DNA of 64,000 nt, taken from NCBI RefSeq assembly GCF_001469955.1, contig NZ_LOPU01000034.1, positions 60,815-124,814 of the forward strand, written 5' to 3'. The stretch comes from Haloprofundus marisrubri. GTDB lineage: Archaea > Halobacteriota > Halobacteria > Halobacteriales > Haloferacaceae. Below are positions 53,140-62,216 of the stretch, in pieces; position 1 is the first letter of the stretch; each line of letters begins with the position of its first letter. The notes under the pieces are model-generated. The model saw only the letters and a list, made by a program, of their open reading frames with translations. It was not told where the DNA came from and made no database searches. The position numbers were made by a program, and so were the translations under genes.

Positions 53140-54135
53140 ATGGACGCCTACGACAGAATCACCCGGAACGCCTCCGAGGTGGTCACCGAGGACGAGGTGC
53201 GCACGCTAGCTGAATCACCCGACGGGAAGCGGGCGTACGTCGGCTACGAGCCTTCGGGCGTCCTCCACATCGGTCACATGCTGACGGCGACGAAGCTCAT
53301 CGACCTCCAAGAGGCAGGCTTCGAGGTCACCGTGCTTCTGGCCGACGTTCACGCCTACCTCAACGACAAGGGCACGTTCGAGGAGATTCGCCAGACTGCA
53401 GAGCGGATGAAAGAGCAGTTCATCGCCTACGGTCTCGACGAGGAGCAAACCGAGTTCGTGCTCGGGTCGGAGTTCCAGTTCGACCGCGAGTACACCCTCG
53501 ACCTCCACGCACTCGAACTCAACACCTCGATGTCGCGCGCCGAACGGGCGATGTCCGAAATCAAGAGCGGCGAGACGGTCAAAGTTTCCCAAGCAGTGTA
53601 CCCGCTGATGCAGGCGCTCGACATCGTCTACCTCGACGTCGACCTCGCCATCGGCGGGATGGAACAGCGAAAAGTCCACATGCTCGCCCGCGACACCCTG
53701 CCGAGCATCGGCGAAGATTCGCCGACCTGTCTGCACACGCCGCTCATCGCTGACCTCGGCTCCGGCGTCGGCAAGATGTCCTCCTCGAAGGGCGTCACCA
53801 TCTCGATGGAGGACTCGACAGAAGACATCGAACAGAAGGTCAACAGCGCGTACTGCCCGCCGACGGCGGACCCCGAACCCGACGACGAGGGGAACGACCG
53901 CGAGAACCCGGTGCTGCAAATCTTCGAGTACCACGTGTTCCCGCGCTTCGAGACGGTGGTCGTCGAACGCCCCGAGAAGTACGGCGGCAACCTCGAGTAC
54001 GACGACTACGAGTCGCTGGCGGCGGACCTCGAATCCGGCGAGTTGCATCCGGCGGACGCAAAGGGCGCACTGGCGAACTACCTCGACGAACTCGTCGCGC
54101 CGGGCCGCGAGAAGATTCGCCAAGCGACGCAGTGA
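53140..54135 (+). CDS. tyrS: Tyrosyl-tRNA synthetase, archaeal type
   Basis: 331 residues from ATG 53140. Class Ic synthetase: HIGHM in GVLHIGHMLTATKLIDL, tyrosine/ATP region LLADVHAYLNDK, QAVYPLMQALDI, and KMSSSKG near residue 204-210. The length is that of the compact archaeal/eukaryal enzyme. A possible 5' leader of about 200 nt (52932-53139) holds the hairpin element but no Tyr-rich frame. Confidence 0.95.
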   Translation: MDAYDRITRNASEVVTEDEVRTLAESPDGKRAYVGYEPSGVLHIGHMLTATKLIDLQEAGFEVTVLLADVHAYLNDKGTFEEIRQTAERMKEQFIAYGLDEEQTEFVLGSEFQFDREYTLDLHALELNTSMSRAERAMSEIKSGETVKVSQAVYPLMQALDIVYLDVDLAIGGMEQRKVHMLARDTLPSIGEDSPTCLHTPLIADLGSGVGKMSSSKGVTISMEDSTEDIEQKVNSAYCPPTADPEPDDEGNDRENPVLQIFEYHVFPRFETVVVERPEKYGGNLEYDDYESLAADLESGELHPADAKGALANYLDELVAPGREKIRQATQ

Positions 54136-54203
54136 GTTCGGAGACGATTCAGTAGGCAACGCAGTGGTTCGGCGGGCGACGGAGTAACCCGGTTTTCAAC
54201 TAT

Positions 54204-54383
54204 TTAGGCGAAGCCGAACGCTTGCATGGCGCTTTTGACGATTCCTTGAGCGACGAGGCCGACGCCCGCGAGAACGAACGCGAGGCCGGCGGCGACGATG
54301 GGTGCTTGGTACGCGACGATTCCGAGTCCGGCTAAGAGCAAGACGACACCGAGGATACCGGTCGTACCGAGTCTCTTGAGCAT
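54204..54383 (-). CDS. 59-residue two-helix membrane protein, DUF7470-like
   Basis: ATG 54383. Two hydrophobic helices (about 7-27 and 29-50) with Gly-rich packing and an end [10 protein letters not shown]. The pattern resembles haloarchaeal DUF7470 proteins; function unknown. The very long antisense frame that continues past it on this strand is a shadow of eIF1A, rio1 and their neighbours. Confidence 0.7.
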   Translation of the reverse strand: MLKRLGTTGILGVVLLLAGLGIVAYQAPIVAAGLAFVLAGVGLVAQGIVKSAMQAFGFA

Positions 54384-54524
54384 GCGCTCACCTCCTCGCG
54401 TTCGCGCGGTAAAACCACCGGTTGTGTCGGCCCACGAGTCGACTCTCGACTCGTTTGTCGGCGATCGCCGAGCGCCGAACGCGGCGACGGCGGTTTTAAC
54501 AGTTGGGCCGACGAACGCCCCAGT

Positions 54525-54809
54525 ATGAGCGAGAACGAAGGGCGCAACAACCTTCGAATGCCGAACGACGACGAGGAGTTCGCCGTGGTGACGAACATGC
54601 TCGGCGCGAACCGCGTGAAGGTGCGTTGCGCGGACGGCACGGAACGAACCGCTCGCATACCGGGCCGGATGCAGAAACGCATCTGGATACGCGAAGACGA
54701 CGTCGTCCTCGTCGACCCGTGGGACTGGCAGGACGAGAAAGCCGACGTGACGTGGCGCTACAAGAAACAGGAGGCCGACCAGTTGCGCGAGGAAGGCCAC
54801 ATCCAGTAG
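54525..54809 (+). CDS. eif1a: Translation initiation factor eIF1A
   Basis: 94 residues. An OB-fold protein ([63 protein letters not shown]) that binds the A site during start-codon selection. The N-terminus [20 protein letters not shown] and the C-terminal LREEGHIQ are characteristic. A TTTTAA box is about 27-30 nt upstream; a T-run follows the stop. Confidence 0.97.
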   Translation: MSENEGRNNLRMPNDDEEFAVVTNMLGANRVKVRCADGTERTARIPGRMQKRIWIREDDVVLVDPWDWQDEKADVTWRYKKQEADQLREEGHIQ

Positions 54810-54825
54810 CCGGGCCGACACGGTG

Positions 54826-54830
54826 TTTTT
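54826..54830 (+). terminator. T-run after eIF1A
   Basis: Five T residues 17 nt after the stop of eif1a, a likely U-tract terminator ahead of the rio1 promoter. Confidence 0.45.
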
Positions 54831-54905
54831 CCGAGCGTACGACACCAGCGTGAGCCGCTGCACTCGTCGTGGAGGCGACAGGACGAACAGGCCACGCACC
54901 ACCGT

Positions 54906-54925
54906 CACACGTGTGGGTCTTTTAG
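54906..54925 (+). promoter_or_regulatory. Palindrome plus TATA box upstream of rio1
   Basis: CACACGTGTG (54906-54915), a perfect 10-bp palindrome, sits next to TCTTTTAG (54918-54925), which is at the TATA distance from the ATG at 54951. A dimeric regulator bound there would lie at the BRE/TFB site. Confidence 0.5.
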
Positions 54926-54950
54926 TGCCCGCGCTCGTAGCTTCGTGTGA

Positions 54951-55808
54951 ATGACAGACGAGTTCGGCCTGATAGAACCCGACGCCGTCGACGGCTTCGG
55001 AGACGAGTGGGAGGAGATAGACGTCTCCGACACGGAGGCCGACCGTATCGCACGCCGGCGGGACCGCGAGTTCGACCAGTTCAGAAAGCGCATCAAAGAC
55101 GCCGACCAGTTCAAAGTCGAACAGTCGGTGTTCGACGACGCCACCTTCGCCGCCATCTACAAACTCGTCCAAGACGGCCACATCGAGGCGTTCGGCGGGC
55201 CCATCTCGACGGGCAAGGAGGCGAACGTCTACGAGGCGCTCGGCGACGACGACACCGACGTTGCGGTCAAAATCTATCGAATCAACGCTTCGAACTTCCG
55301 GCAGATGCGCGAGTATCTCGAAGGTGACCCCCGCTTTCGGGGCATCGGCAACGACAAGGGGAAAATCGTGCTCGCGTGGGTCCGAAAGGAGTACGCCAAC
55401 CTCGAACGCGCCCAGAAGGCGGGCGTCCGCGTTCCGACGCCCATCGCCGTCGAACGCAACGTCTTGGTGATGGAACTCGTCGGCCTCGTCGAAGACCGCG
55501 CGCGCCGCCTCGCCGAGGTGAACGTCGAGAACCCCCAAACAGCGTACGAAGTCGTCCGCGAGTACATGCGCCGCCTCCACAGCGCCGGCCTCGTCCACGG
55601 CGACCTCTCGGAGTACAACATGATAATCCACGAGGGCGAACTCGTCATCATCGACCTCGGGCAAGCGGTGACGGTTCACCACCCCAACGCCGGAGAGTTC
55701 CTCGACCGCGACTGCCGAAACGTCGCCAACTTCTTTTCCCGACAGGGTCTCGACGTGACCGGCGAAGAGTTGCACGAGTACGTCACCGACGTCGAACCCG
55801 ACCCGTAG
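54951..55808 (+). CDS. rio1: Serine protein kinase Rio1
   Basis: 285 residues. Rio1 is an atypical kinase/ATPase of small-subunit maturation. The flexible loop and Lys are in GGPISTGKEANVYEA and VAVKIYRI; the catalytic loop is LVHGDLSEYNMII and the metal motif DLG in IIDLGQAV. It stands with eIF1A and, at 59757, a KH protein of the Dim2/Pno1 type, a set known to act together in 30S assembly. Confidence 0.96.
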   Translation: MTDEFGLIEPDAVDGFGDEWEEIDVSDTEADRIARRRDREFDQFRKRIKDADQFKVEQSVFDDATFAAIYKLVQDGHIEAFGGPISTGKEANVYEALGDDDTDVAVKIYRINASNFRQMREYLEGDPRFRGIGNDKGKIVLAWVRKEYANLERAQKAGVRVPTPIAVERNVLVMELVGLVEDRARRLAEVNVENPQTAYEVVREYMRRLHSAGLVHGDLSEYNMIIHEGELVIIDLGQAVTVHHPNAGEFLDRDCRNVANFFSRQGLDVTGEELHEYVTDVEPDP

Positions 55809-55856
55809 TCGTTCGTCGACGACAGAACCAAGCCTCCCGACGACGCCAGCGGTGGT

Positions 55857-56753
55857 ATGACCGACGAGTCGGAGACGCGCACCGTCGAACACCGACCACC
55901 CGAAGAGGCGTTCTCGCTTCTGGCCGACGAGACGCGACTCGCCATCCTCCGTGAGTTGTCCGGCGTCGACGAACCGCTCGGGTTCTCGGCGCTCCGCGAA
56001 CGCGTCGGGGTCCGCGACTCGGGCAAGTTCAACTACCACCTGAAGAAACTGCTCGACTCCTTCGTCCGCCGCAGCGACGAGGGGTACGAACTCACCCTCG
56101 CGGGAACGCAAGTCGTCGGCGCGCTGTTGGCAGGAACGTACACTGCCTCCGTCTCGCTGGACCCCATCGAAACCGACGGCGCGTGCCCCGAGTGCGGTAC
56201 GGCGCTCGTCGCGGCGTACGAGGACGAACACGCGAAGATTCGGTGCAGCGACTGCGGCAACGTCAGGATGTCGTTTGCGTTCCCACCGGGGAGTATCGAA
56301 CAGTACGACCGCGAGGAACTGCCCCTCGCGTTCGAGCGGTGGGTGTTCTCCGAGTTCGCGCAGGCGACCCGCGGGTTCTGTCCGAACTGCTCGGGACGCT
56401 TGGAGGCACGACTCGAACTCAACGAAGACGAACCGGAGGTCAAAAGCGCTATCGAACGTGAAGTGGCGTATCTCCGGTACCACTGCGACCGCTGCGGCAA
56501 CAGGATGCTCGTCAGTGTCGACACGCTGGCGGCGACGAACTCGTCGGTCGTCGTCTTTCTCGCCGACCACGGCGTCGACGTCGACGATATCCCTTCGTGG
56601 GAACTCGACGAGGTGCTGAACGCGAACGTCACCGAAATCGTTTCGAGAGACCCCCCACGCGTCCGGGTGTCGTGCGAACTGGACGGCGAGTCAATCGGCG
56701 TCGTCGTCGACGAAACGGCCCACATCGTCGACATCGAACGGTCCGACGCGTAA
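55857..56753 (+). CDS. Winged-helix transcription regulator with zinc ribbons
   Basis: 298 residues. An ArsR-like winged helix at the N-terminus (EEAFSLLADETRLAILRELSGVDEPLGFSALRERVGVRDSGKFNYHLKKLL, residues 15-66) is followed by two zinc ribbons: CPECG...CSDCG (about 110-142) and CPNCSG...CDRCGN (about 186-222), then a C-terminal beta-rich domain. The type recurs in haloarchaea as regulators of unknown target. It is head-to-tail with rio1 (about 50 nt). Confidence 0.85.
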   Translation: MTDESETRTVEHRPPEEAFSLLADETRLAILRELSGVDEPLGFSALRERVGVRDSGKFNYHLKKLLDSFVRRSDEGYELTLAGTQVVGALLAGTYTASVSLDPIETDGACPECGTALVAAYEDEHAKIRCSDCGNVRMSFAFPPGSIEQYDREELPLAFERWVFSEFAQATRGFCPNCSGRLEARLELNEDEPEVKSAIEREVAYLRYHCDRCGNRMLVSVDTLAATNSSVVVFLADHGVDVDDIPSWELDEVLNANVTEIVSRDPPRVRVSCELDGESIGVVVDETAHIVDIERSDA

Positions 56754-56847
56754 ATATCAGCCCAGATACAGAACCGTCGTTCTGTACTCGATACTACAGA
56801 ACTGTAGGTTTGCTATCACTTAACCCGACTACGCGTGAGAACCGGGT

Positions 56848-58209
56848 ATGAGACGACTCCTCCGAAACGTCCCGTTCCGTCGGCTCTTCTTGGGGCGACT
56901 GGTGACGAACGCGGGCGACAGCGTCTACTACATCGCCGCGATGTGGCTGGTGTACGACTTGACCGGCGACCCGGCGATGTCGGGACTCGCCGGGTTTCTC
57001 TCCGCTGCGCCCTCCGGCCTGCAGTTTCTCACCGGACCGCTCGTGGACCGGTGGAAACTCAGACACGTCTTGGTCGGTACGCAACTGGTGCAGTTCATCC
57101 TGATTTGCTCGATTCCGGTCGCCGACGCCCTCGGAGCGCTCTCCGCGCCGCTGGTGCTCGTCGTCATGCCGTTGCTCGCGCTGACGAACCAGTTCGTCTA
57201 TCCCGCGCAGACGGCGGCGTTACCGCGCATCGTCGACCGCGACGAACTCGTGTCGGCGAACTCGCTGTTCTCGCTGGCGTATCAGGGCGTCGACGCCGGG
57301 TTCAACGCGCTCGCCGGCGTGCTCATCGCCGTCGTCGGCGCGGTGACGCTGTTTCTGGTCGATGCCGTCACGTTTCTCGTCGCCGCGTTGCTGTTTGCGG
57401 GCGTCGTCGTACCGCCGTCGGCGCAGACGGACGACTCGTCGGCCGCCGAAACGGGTGAGTCGGGTGAGCCGGGTGAGCCAGACGGACCCGTCGTCGCCGA
57501 TGGTGGGGACGACGAGAGCGGTGAGAAAACCGACGGTGGCGGCGACAGCGACGGCGACAGTGGTGCCGACGCCGACCTGTCGTATCTCACCTCGCTCAGA
57601 GAGGGCATCGACTACCTTCGAGGAACCGTCGTGACGTACATCGTGGTCGGTGCCGTCGTCGTCAACTTCGCGTTCGGGGCCGCGCTCGCGTCGCTACCAG
57701 CGTACGCCGACGGTCTCGGCGGTGCGGGCGTCTACGGTGCGTTCATGGCGGCGGTCGCGGGGGGAATGTTCGCCGGCGCACTCGGGGCGTCGAAGGTCAA
57801 ATCGAGACGGTTCGGTCGATTCAACATCGTCGGCTTCTCTGTGAGCGGGACGCTGTGGCTCGCTTCCGTCGCCGCCGCTACGACTGCGAACGCCGTGGCG
57901 CTCGTAATCGCGCTGTTCGCGGTTGCGATGGTGCCGGTCGGCGCGGGCAACGTCCTCATTTCGGCGCTCGTGCAGTCGATAGTGCCGGACCGACTGCTCG
58001 GACGCGTCTCCTCGGTCATCGGGAGCGCCGCGTCCGCGGCGGTTCCGTTCGGGTCGCTCGTCGGCGGGGTCGTCGCGGGCGCGACGTCGCCGGCGGTGCT
58101 GCTCGTCGCCGCGGGCGTCTCGCTGCTCTGTCTCGGCGGCTACTGGGCGGCGGTGCCGACGCTGCGCCGGATGCCTTCTATCTCGGAGACCGAGACGCTG
58201 CGCATCTGA
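56848..58209 (+). CDS. MFS transporter (putative drug exporter)
   Basis: 453 residues with about twelve membrane helices and an acidic, Gly/Ser-rich central loop (about 195-250). The first half has LGRLVTNAGDSVYYIAAMWLVYDLTGDPAMSG, typical of MFS efflux proteins related to EntS/DHA3. The direction and substrate are unknown. The next feature downstream is the TrpRS leader region, about 35 nt after the stop. Confidence 0.88.
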   Translation: MRRLLRNVPFRRLFLGRLVTNAGDSVYYIAAMWLVYDLTGDPAMSGLAGFLSAAPSGLQFLTGPLVDRWKLRHVLVGTQLVQFILICSIPVADALGALSAPLVLVVMPLLALTNQFVYPAQTAALPRIVDRDELVSANSLFSLAYQGVDAGFNALAGVLIAVVGAVTLFLVDAVTFLVAALLFAGVVVPPSAQTDDSSAAETGESGEPGEPDGPVVADGGDDESGEKTDGGGDSDGDSGADADLSYLTSLREGIDYLRGTVVTYIVVGAVVVNFAFGAALASLPAYADGLGGAGVYGAFMAAVAGGMFAGALGASKVKSRRFGRFNIVGFSVSGTLWLASVAAATTANAVALVIALFAVAMVPVGAGNVLISALVQSIVPDRLLGRVSSVIGSAASAAVPFGSLVGGVVAGATSPAVLLVAAGVSLLCLGGYWAAVPTLRRMPSISETETLRI

Positions 58210-58242
58210 CCCGACGATTCGACGCTCGGGTTCGGCGATACC

Positions 58243-58249
58243 CTTTTTT
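58243..58249 (+). promoter_or_regulatory. T-rich promoter box of the trp leader
   Basis: A CTTTTTT run lies 25-31 nt before the ATG at 58274. That distance fits a haloarchaeal TATA box of a leaderless transcript that begins at the leader ORF. It may also end the upstream MFS message. Confidence 0.5.
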
Positions 58250-58273
58250 CGTCTCCGCATCTACCCAGACTCG

Positions 58274-58351
58274 ATGACAACCGCTCCTTGGCGCTGGTGG
58301 TCGCCTGCTTCGGGAGCGGACAGTCCCGCCGTCGTCGTCGCCGCGGCGTAA
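58274..58351 (+). CDS. Putative Trp-rich leader peptide of trpS
   Basis: 25 codons, ATG 58274 to TAA 58349-58351, product MTTAPWRWWSPASG... ending VVVAAA. Codons 6, 8 and 9 are TGG. It lies 77 nt before the TrpRS start on the same strand, and no other tryptophan-rich short frame is seen in this gap. Its position and composition match leader peptides of attenuators, where ribosome stalling at Trp codons reports charged tRNA-Trp. Nothing shows that it is translated. Confidence 0.6.
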   Translation: MTTAPWRWWSPASGADSPAVVVAAA

Positions 58352-58371
58352 CCCGGCGACCCCGACGCGGG
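58337..58371 (+). other. Hairpins between leader ORF and trpS
   Basis: GTCGCCG (58337-58343) pairs with CGGCGAC (58354-58360) across the leader stop codon, and CCCG-ACG-CGGG (58361-58371) follows, with a pyrimidine-rich CTCTTCTCTCTC tract after that. An earlier small stem CGGGA/TCCCG (58311-58328) covers the leader ORF. They could switch with ribosome position, but no mutually exclusive pair of strong stems is evident. Confidence 0.35.
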
Positions 58372-58428
58372 CGCTCACTCTTCTCTCTCGCCCGTATCGC
58401 GTTCGAGTATCCGAAATCACCAGCACAC

Positions 58429-59577
58429 ATGCACGAGTTCACCGTCACGCCGTATCGCGTGGAGGGCGACGTCGACTACGACCGCCTTCTCGACCAGTTC
58501 GGCGCTAACGCACTGACAGACGAACAGCTAGCCAGTTTCCCACAACCGCCACACCCGTTGCTCCGCCGCGGGGTGTTCTACGCCGGCCGCGACGTGGAAC
58601 GCTTTACGAGCGCCGCCAGTGCGGGAGAGACCGTCTCAATCGTCACGGGGCGCGGTCCATCGGGACCGATGCATCTCGGCCACGTCTTACCATTTTACTT
58701 CGCAAAGTGGTTGCAGGCGGAGACGGGCGCGTACGTCTACGTCCCCCTCTCGGACGACGAGAAGTACTTCTCGAAGAACCTCGACTTCGACGAGATACAC
58801 GAACACACGCGCGAAAACCTTCGGGACCTCGTTGCAGTCGGTTTCGACCCCGAGCGAACGCGCTTCGTCGTCGACACCGCCGACGCAGACGTGGTGTATC
58901 CGCTGGCCGCCGAGTTTGCGGCGGATATCACGCCCGCGACGGTGGCGGCCACTTACGGCGACCCGCCGAACGTCGGATTGGGGTTCTATCCGGCAGTGCA
59001 GACGACGCATCTCCTGTTGCCACAACTGCTTCACGGTCGTCATCCCACGCTCGTCCCCATCGCCGTCGACCAAGACCCCCACATCCGCGTTTGCCGCGAC
59101 ATCGCCGGCAAGCAGCGCTACGACGTGGAGAAACCCGGCGCGCTGCTCTCGAAGTTCCTCCCTCGACTCGGCGGTGGGGGCGGCAAGATGAGCAGTTCGG
59201 GCGACGACCCAAGCATCTATCTCACCGACGACCGCGAGACGGTGAGAGAGAAGGTGTCGAAACACGCCTTTTCGGGCGGTCGGTCTGACGTCGACGAACA
59301 CCGCGAGAGAGGCGGCGACCCCGAGGTTGACGTGGCGTACCAACTACTGTTCTCCTTCTTCGAGGACGACGACGAGACGGTCGAACGGCTGGCTCGGGAG
59401 TACCGCGCCGGCGAACTGTTGAGCGGCGAGATGAAGGCGCACGCCGCCGACCGAATCGCCGACTTCTTGGAGGCGCATCAGTCGCGGCGGCCCGAGGGGC
59501 CGATTGGGGAGGTGGTCGAACCGTATCGTCTGACCGACACCGAGCGCGCACGACTGCGACCGCAGGTATTCGACTGA
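58429..59577 (+). CDS. trpS: Tryptophanyl-tRNA synthetase
   Basis: 382 residues from ATG 58429. The class I signature is HLGH in GRGPSGPMHLGHVLPF, and KMSSS is in GGGGKMSSSGDDPS. The Trp/ATP pocket block TYGDPPNVGLGFYPAVQTTHLLLPQ and ALLSKFLPRL are present. The N-terminal extension of about 60 residues is of the archaeal/eukaryal type. Haloarchaea may encode two TrpRS; which this is cannot be told. Open sequence upstream in this frame is Arg-rich and non-coding. No TATA box is evident at its own start, so transcription from the leader promoter is likely. Confidence 0.95.
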   Translation: MHEFTVTPYRVEGDVDYDRLLDQFGANALTDEQLASFPQPPHPLLRRGVFYAGRDVERFTSAASAGETVSIVTGRGPSGPMHLGHVLPFYFAKWLQAETGAYVYVPLSDDEKYFSKNLDFDEIHEHTRENLRDLVAVGFDPERTRFVVDTADADVVYPLAAEFAADITPATVAATYGDPPNVGLGFYPAVQTTHLLLPQLLHGRHPTLVPIAVDQDPHIRVCRDIAGKQRYDVEKPGALLSKFLPRLGGGGGKMSSSGDDPSIYLTDDRETVREKVSKHAFSGGRSDVDEHRERGGDPEVDVAYQLLFSFFEDDDETVERLAREYRAGELLSGEMKAHAADRIADFLEAHQSRRPEGPIGEVVEPYRLTDTERARLRPQVFD

Positions 59578-59756
59578 GGGGGGAGTCCGAGAGTCTCGGC
59601 GCGCTCTGTCTCGTCGCTGTCTGCGCACGCCCGCGCCGACGCGCTGGGAGAGGTATCCAGTGCCGTGACCGACACTGACGGCGTGAGAGCCGGTATCGAG
59701 GCCCGAGGGAGCGCGCGCCAAAAACAGTTAAACCGCTCCGACGGGTAGCACGGAGC

Positions 59757-60296
59757 ATGCAACACGTGAAGGTTCCGCAGGACCGCATCGGTGTTCTCAT
59801 CGGTGACGGCGGCGAGACCATGCGCGAAATCGAGAGTCAGGCGGAGGTCCGCCTCGACATCGATTCCGAGTCCGGGTCGGTCGCTATCGACTCGGTCGGC
59901 GACCCCGTCACGGGTCTCGTTGCGCCGGATATCGTCCAAGCTATCGGCCGGGGGTTCTCCCCGGAGGCTGCGCTGTCGCTTCTGAACGACGAGATGCGAA
60001 TGTTCGACCTCATCGACCTCGACGAACAGACTCGAAACAAAAACGACCTCCAGCGGCAGAAAGGCCGACTCATCGGTGAGAACGGTCGGACGCGACAGCT
60101 GATGGAGGAACTCAGCGGTGCGGAAGTCGTCATCTACGGGTCGACGCTCGGCATCATCGGCCAACCCGAGGAAGTCGAAGCGGTCCGCCGTGCGGCCGGG
60201 ATGCTTCTCGACGGCGCTCCCCACGGCGCGGTGTACTCGTTCCTCGAACGCAAACACAACGAACTCACCCGCGGGTTCGACGTCTCCTCGGACTGA
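59757..60296 (+). CDS. KH-domain RNA-binding protein, archaeal Dim2/Pno1 type
   Basis: 179 residues with two KH domains: RIGVLIGDGGETMREIESQAEV (about 10-31) and GRLIGENGRTRQLMEELSGAEVVIYG (about 101-126), each with the GxxG loop. Dim2/Pno1 proteins bind the 3' end of the small-subunit rRNA and assist maturation with Rio1. rio1 lies 4 kb upstream, supporting a 30S biogenesis role. Confidence 0.92.
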   Translation: MQHVKVPQDRIGVLIGDGGETMREIESQAEVRLDIDSESGSVAIDSVGDPVTGLVAPDIVQAIGRGFSPEAALSLLNDEMRMFDLIDLDEQTRNKNDLQRQKGRLIGENGRTRQLMEELSGAEVVIYGSTLGIIGQPEEVEAVRRAAGMLLDGAPHGAVYSFLERKHNELTRGFDVSSD

Positions 60297-60410
60297 ACTC
60301 CCGGCGACGCCCGCCCGCGTTAGACTACTTATACCCACCATGAACGGACGGTTATTTCGCTTGTCAAAAGTCCTCACGTGTGCCGGTTTGACATAGCACT
60401 GTTCGACAGG

Positions 60411-60420
60411 TTTTTATAGA
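60411..60420 (+). promoter_or_regulatory. TATA box of the thermosome gene
   Basis: TTTTTATAGA lies 25-34 nt before the ATG at 60445. A GTTTGACATAGCACTG stretch just upstream may be a heat-shock control site; the identity of the regulator is not evident. Confidence 0.7.
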
Positions 60421-60444
60421 AGCACAAACAATCACGGCGTGATT

Positions 60445-62121
60445 ATGTCTCAGCGACGCCGGATGGGCAATCAGCCCATGATCGTACTGTCGGAGGACAG
60501 CCAGCGAACGTCCGGAAAGGACGCCCAGTCGATGAACATCACCGCGGGCAAAGCCGTCGCGGAATCGGTCCGCACGACGCTCGGCCCGAAAGGGATGGAC
60601 AAGATGCTCGTCGACTCCTCGGGCGGCGTCGTCGTCACGAACGACGGCGTGACCATCCTCAAGGAGATGGACATCGACCACCCCGCGGCGAACATGATCG
60701 TCGAAGTCTCCGAAACACAGGAGGACGAGGTCGGCGACGGCACCACCTCCGCCGTCGTCATCGCGGGTGAACTCCTCGACCAGGCCGAGGAGCTACTCGA
60801 CTCCGACGTTCACGCAACCACCATCGCGCAGGGTTACCGACAGGCCGCCGAGAAAGCCAAAGAGATTCTCAACGAGGAAGCGACCGAGGTCTCGAAAGAC
60901 GACCGCGAGACGCTCGTCAAAATCGCCGCGACGGCGATGACCGGCAAAGGCGCAGAGAGCGCGAAGGACCAGCTCGCCGAACTCGTCGTCGACGCCGTGC
61001 TCGCCGTCGCTGACGAGGACGACATCGACACCGAGAACGTCAGCGTCGAGAAGGTCGTCGGCGGCGCCATCGACAACTCCGAACTCGTCGAGGGCGTCAT
61101 CGTCGACAAAGAGCGCGTCAACGACAACATGCCGTACGCGGTCGAAGACGCCGACGTCGCGCTGTTCGACGGCGCACTCGAAGTCAAAGAGACCGAAATC
61201 GACGCCGAAGTCAACGTCACCGACCCCGACCAGCTTCAGCAGTTCCTCGACCAAGAGGAAAAACAGCTGCGCGAGATGGTCGACAAGCTCGTCGACGTCG
61301 GCGCTGACGTCGTGTTCGTCGGCGACGGCATCGACGACATGGCCCAGCACTACCTCGCCAAAGAGGGTATCCTGGCAGTGCGCCGCACCAAGAGCGGCGA
61401 CCTCAAGCGTCTCGCCCGAGCGACGGGCGGCCGCGTCGTCTCCAACGTCGACGACATCGAGGAAGACGACCTCGGCTTCGCCGGTTCGGTCGGACAGAAG
61501 GACATCGGCGGCGACGAGCGCATCTTCGTCGAGGACGTCGAAGAGGCCAAGTCCGTGACGCTCATCCTCCGCGGCGGTACCGAACACGTCGTCGACGAAG
61601 TCGAGCGCGCCATCGACGACTCCCTCGGTGTCGTCCGCACGACGCTCGAAGACGGCAAAGTGCTCCCCGGCGGCGGCGCACCCGAGACGGAACTCGCACT
61701 GCAGCTCCGTGACTTCGCCGACTCCGTCGGCGGCCGCGAGCAACTCGCCATCGAAGCGTTCGCCGACGCGCTGGAAGTCATCCCGCGCACGCTCGCCGAG
61801 AACGCAGGTCTCGACTCCATCGACTCGCTGGTCGACCTGCGCTCGCGTCACGACGGCGGCGAGTTCGGTGCAGGCCTCGACGCCTACACCGGCGACGTCA
61901 TCGACATGGACGAGGAGGGCGTCGTCGAACCCCTCCGCGTCAAGACGCAGGCCATCGAGTCCGCCACCGAGGCGGCCGTGATGATTCTCCGCATCGACGA
62001 CGTCATCGCGGCGGGCGACCTCCGCGCGTCCACCGACGACGGTGGCGACGACGAGATGCCGCCGGGCGGCGGCGGCATGGGCGGTATGGGCGGCATGGGC
62101 GGTATGGGCGGCGCGATGTGA
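60445..62121 (+). CDS. ths: Thermosome subunit (group II chaperonin)
   Basis: 558 residues from ATG 60445 (a GTG two codons upstream is possible). An Hsp60/CCT-type protein folding ring: [14 protein letters not shown] and [22 protein letters not shown], the ATPase motif [14 protein letters not shown], and the apical and equatorial blocks to the end. The C-terminus is Gly/Met-rich ([18 protein letters not shown]), as in haloarchaeal thermosomes. Haloarchaea have two or three paralogues. A strong TATA box precedes it and a T-run follows. Confidence 0.97.
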   Translation: MSQRRRMGNQPMIVLSEDSQRTSGKDAQSMNITAGKAVAESVRTTLGPKGMDKMLVDSSGGVVVTNDGVTILKEMDIDHPAANMIVEVSETQEDEVGDGTTSAVVIAGELLDQAEELLDSDVHATTIAQGYRQAAEKAKEILNEEATEVSKDDRETLVKIAATAMTGKGAESAKDQLAELVVDAVLAVADEDDIDTENVSVEKVVGGAIDNSELVEGVIVDKERVNDNMPYAVEDADVALFDGALEVKETEIDAEVNVTDPDQLQQFLDQEEKQLREMVDKLVDVGADVVFVGDGIDDMAQHYLAKEGILAVRRTKSGDLKRLARATGGRVVSNVDDIEEDDLGFAGSVGQKDIGGDERIFVEDVEEAKSVTLILRGGTEHVVDEVERAIDDSLGVVRTTLEDGKVLPGGGAPETELALQLRDFADSVGGREQLAIEAFADALEVIPRTLAENAGLDSIDSLVDLRSRHDGGEFGAGLDAYTGDVIDMDEEGVVEPLRVKTQAIESATEAAVMILRIDDVIAAGDLRASTDDGGDDEMPPGGGGMGGMGGMGGMGGAM

Positions 62122-62206
62122 AGCTAGGGTAAAACCGACCTTCTCGACCCCCACCGCACCCGCTTCGCACCGCTTCTCGACCGTCGGCCCCGACGCCGAT
62201 TCCGAA

Positions 62207-62211
62207 TTTTT
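62207..62211 (+). terminator. T-run after the thermosome gene
   Basis: Five T residues about 86 nt past the thermosome stop. Together with the hairpins that follow it could end the thermosome message. Confidence 0.4.
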
Positions 62212-62216
62212 CGCGT

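Noticed and set aside
54204..56570. A very long minus-strand open frame of nearly 790 codons
   Set aside because: It is antisense to eif1a, rio1 and the winged-helix gene, whose products match families; only its last 59 codons look real and are annotated separately.
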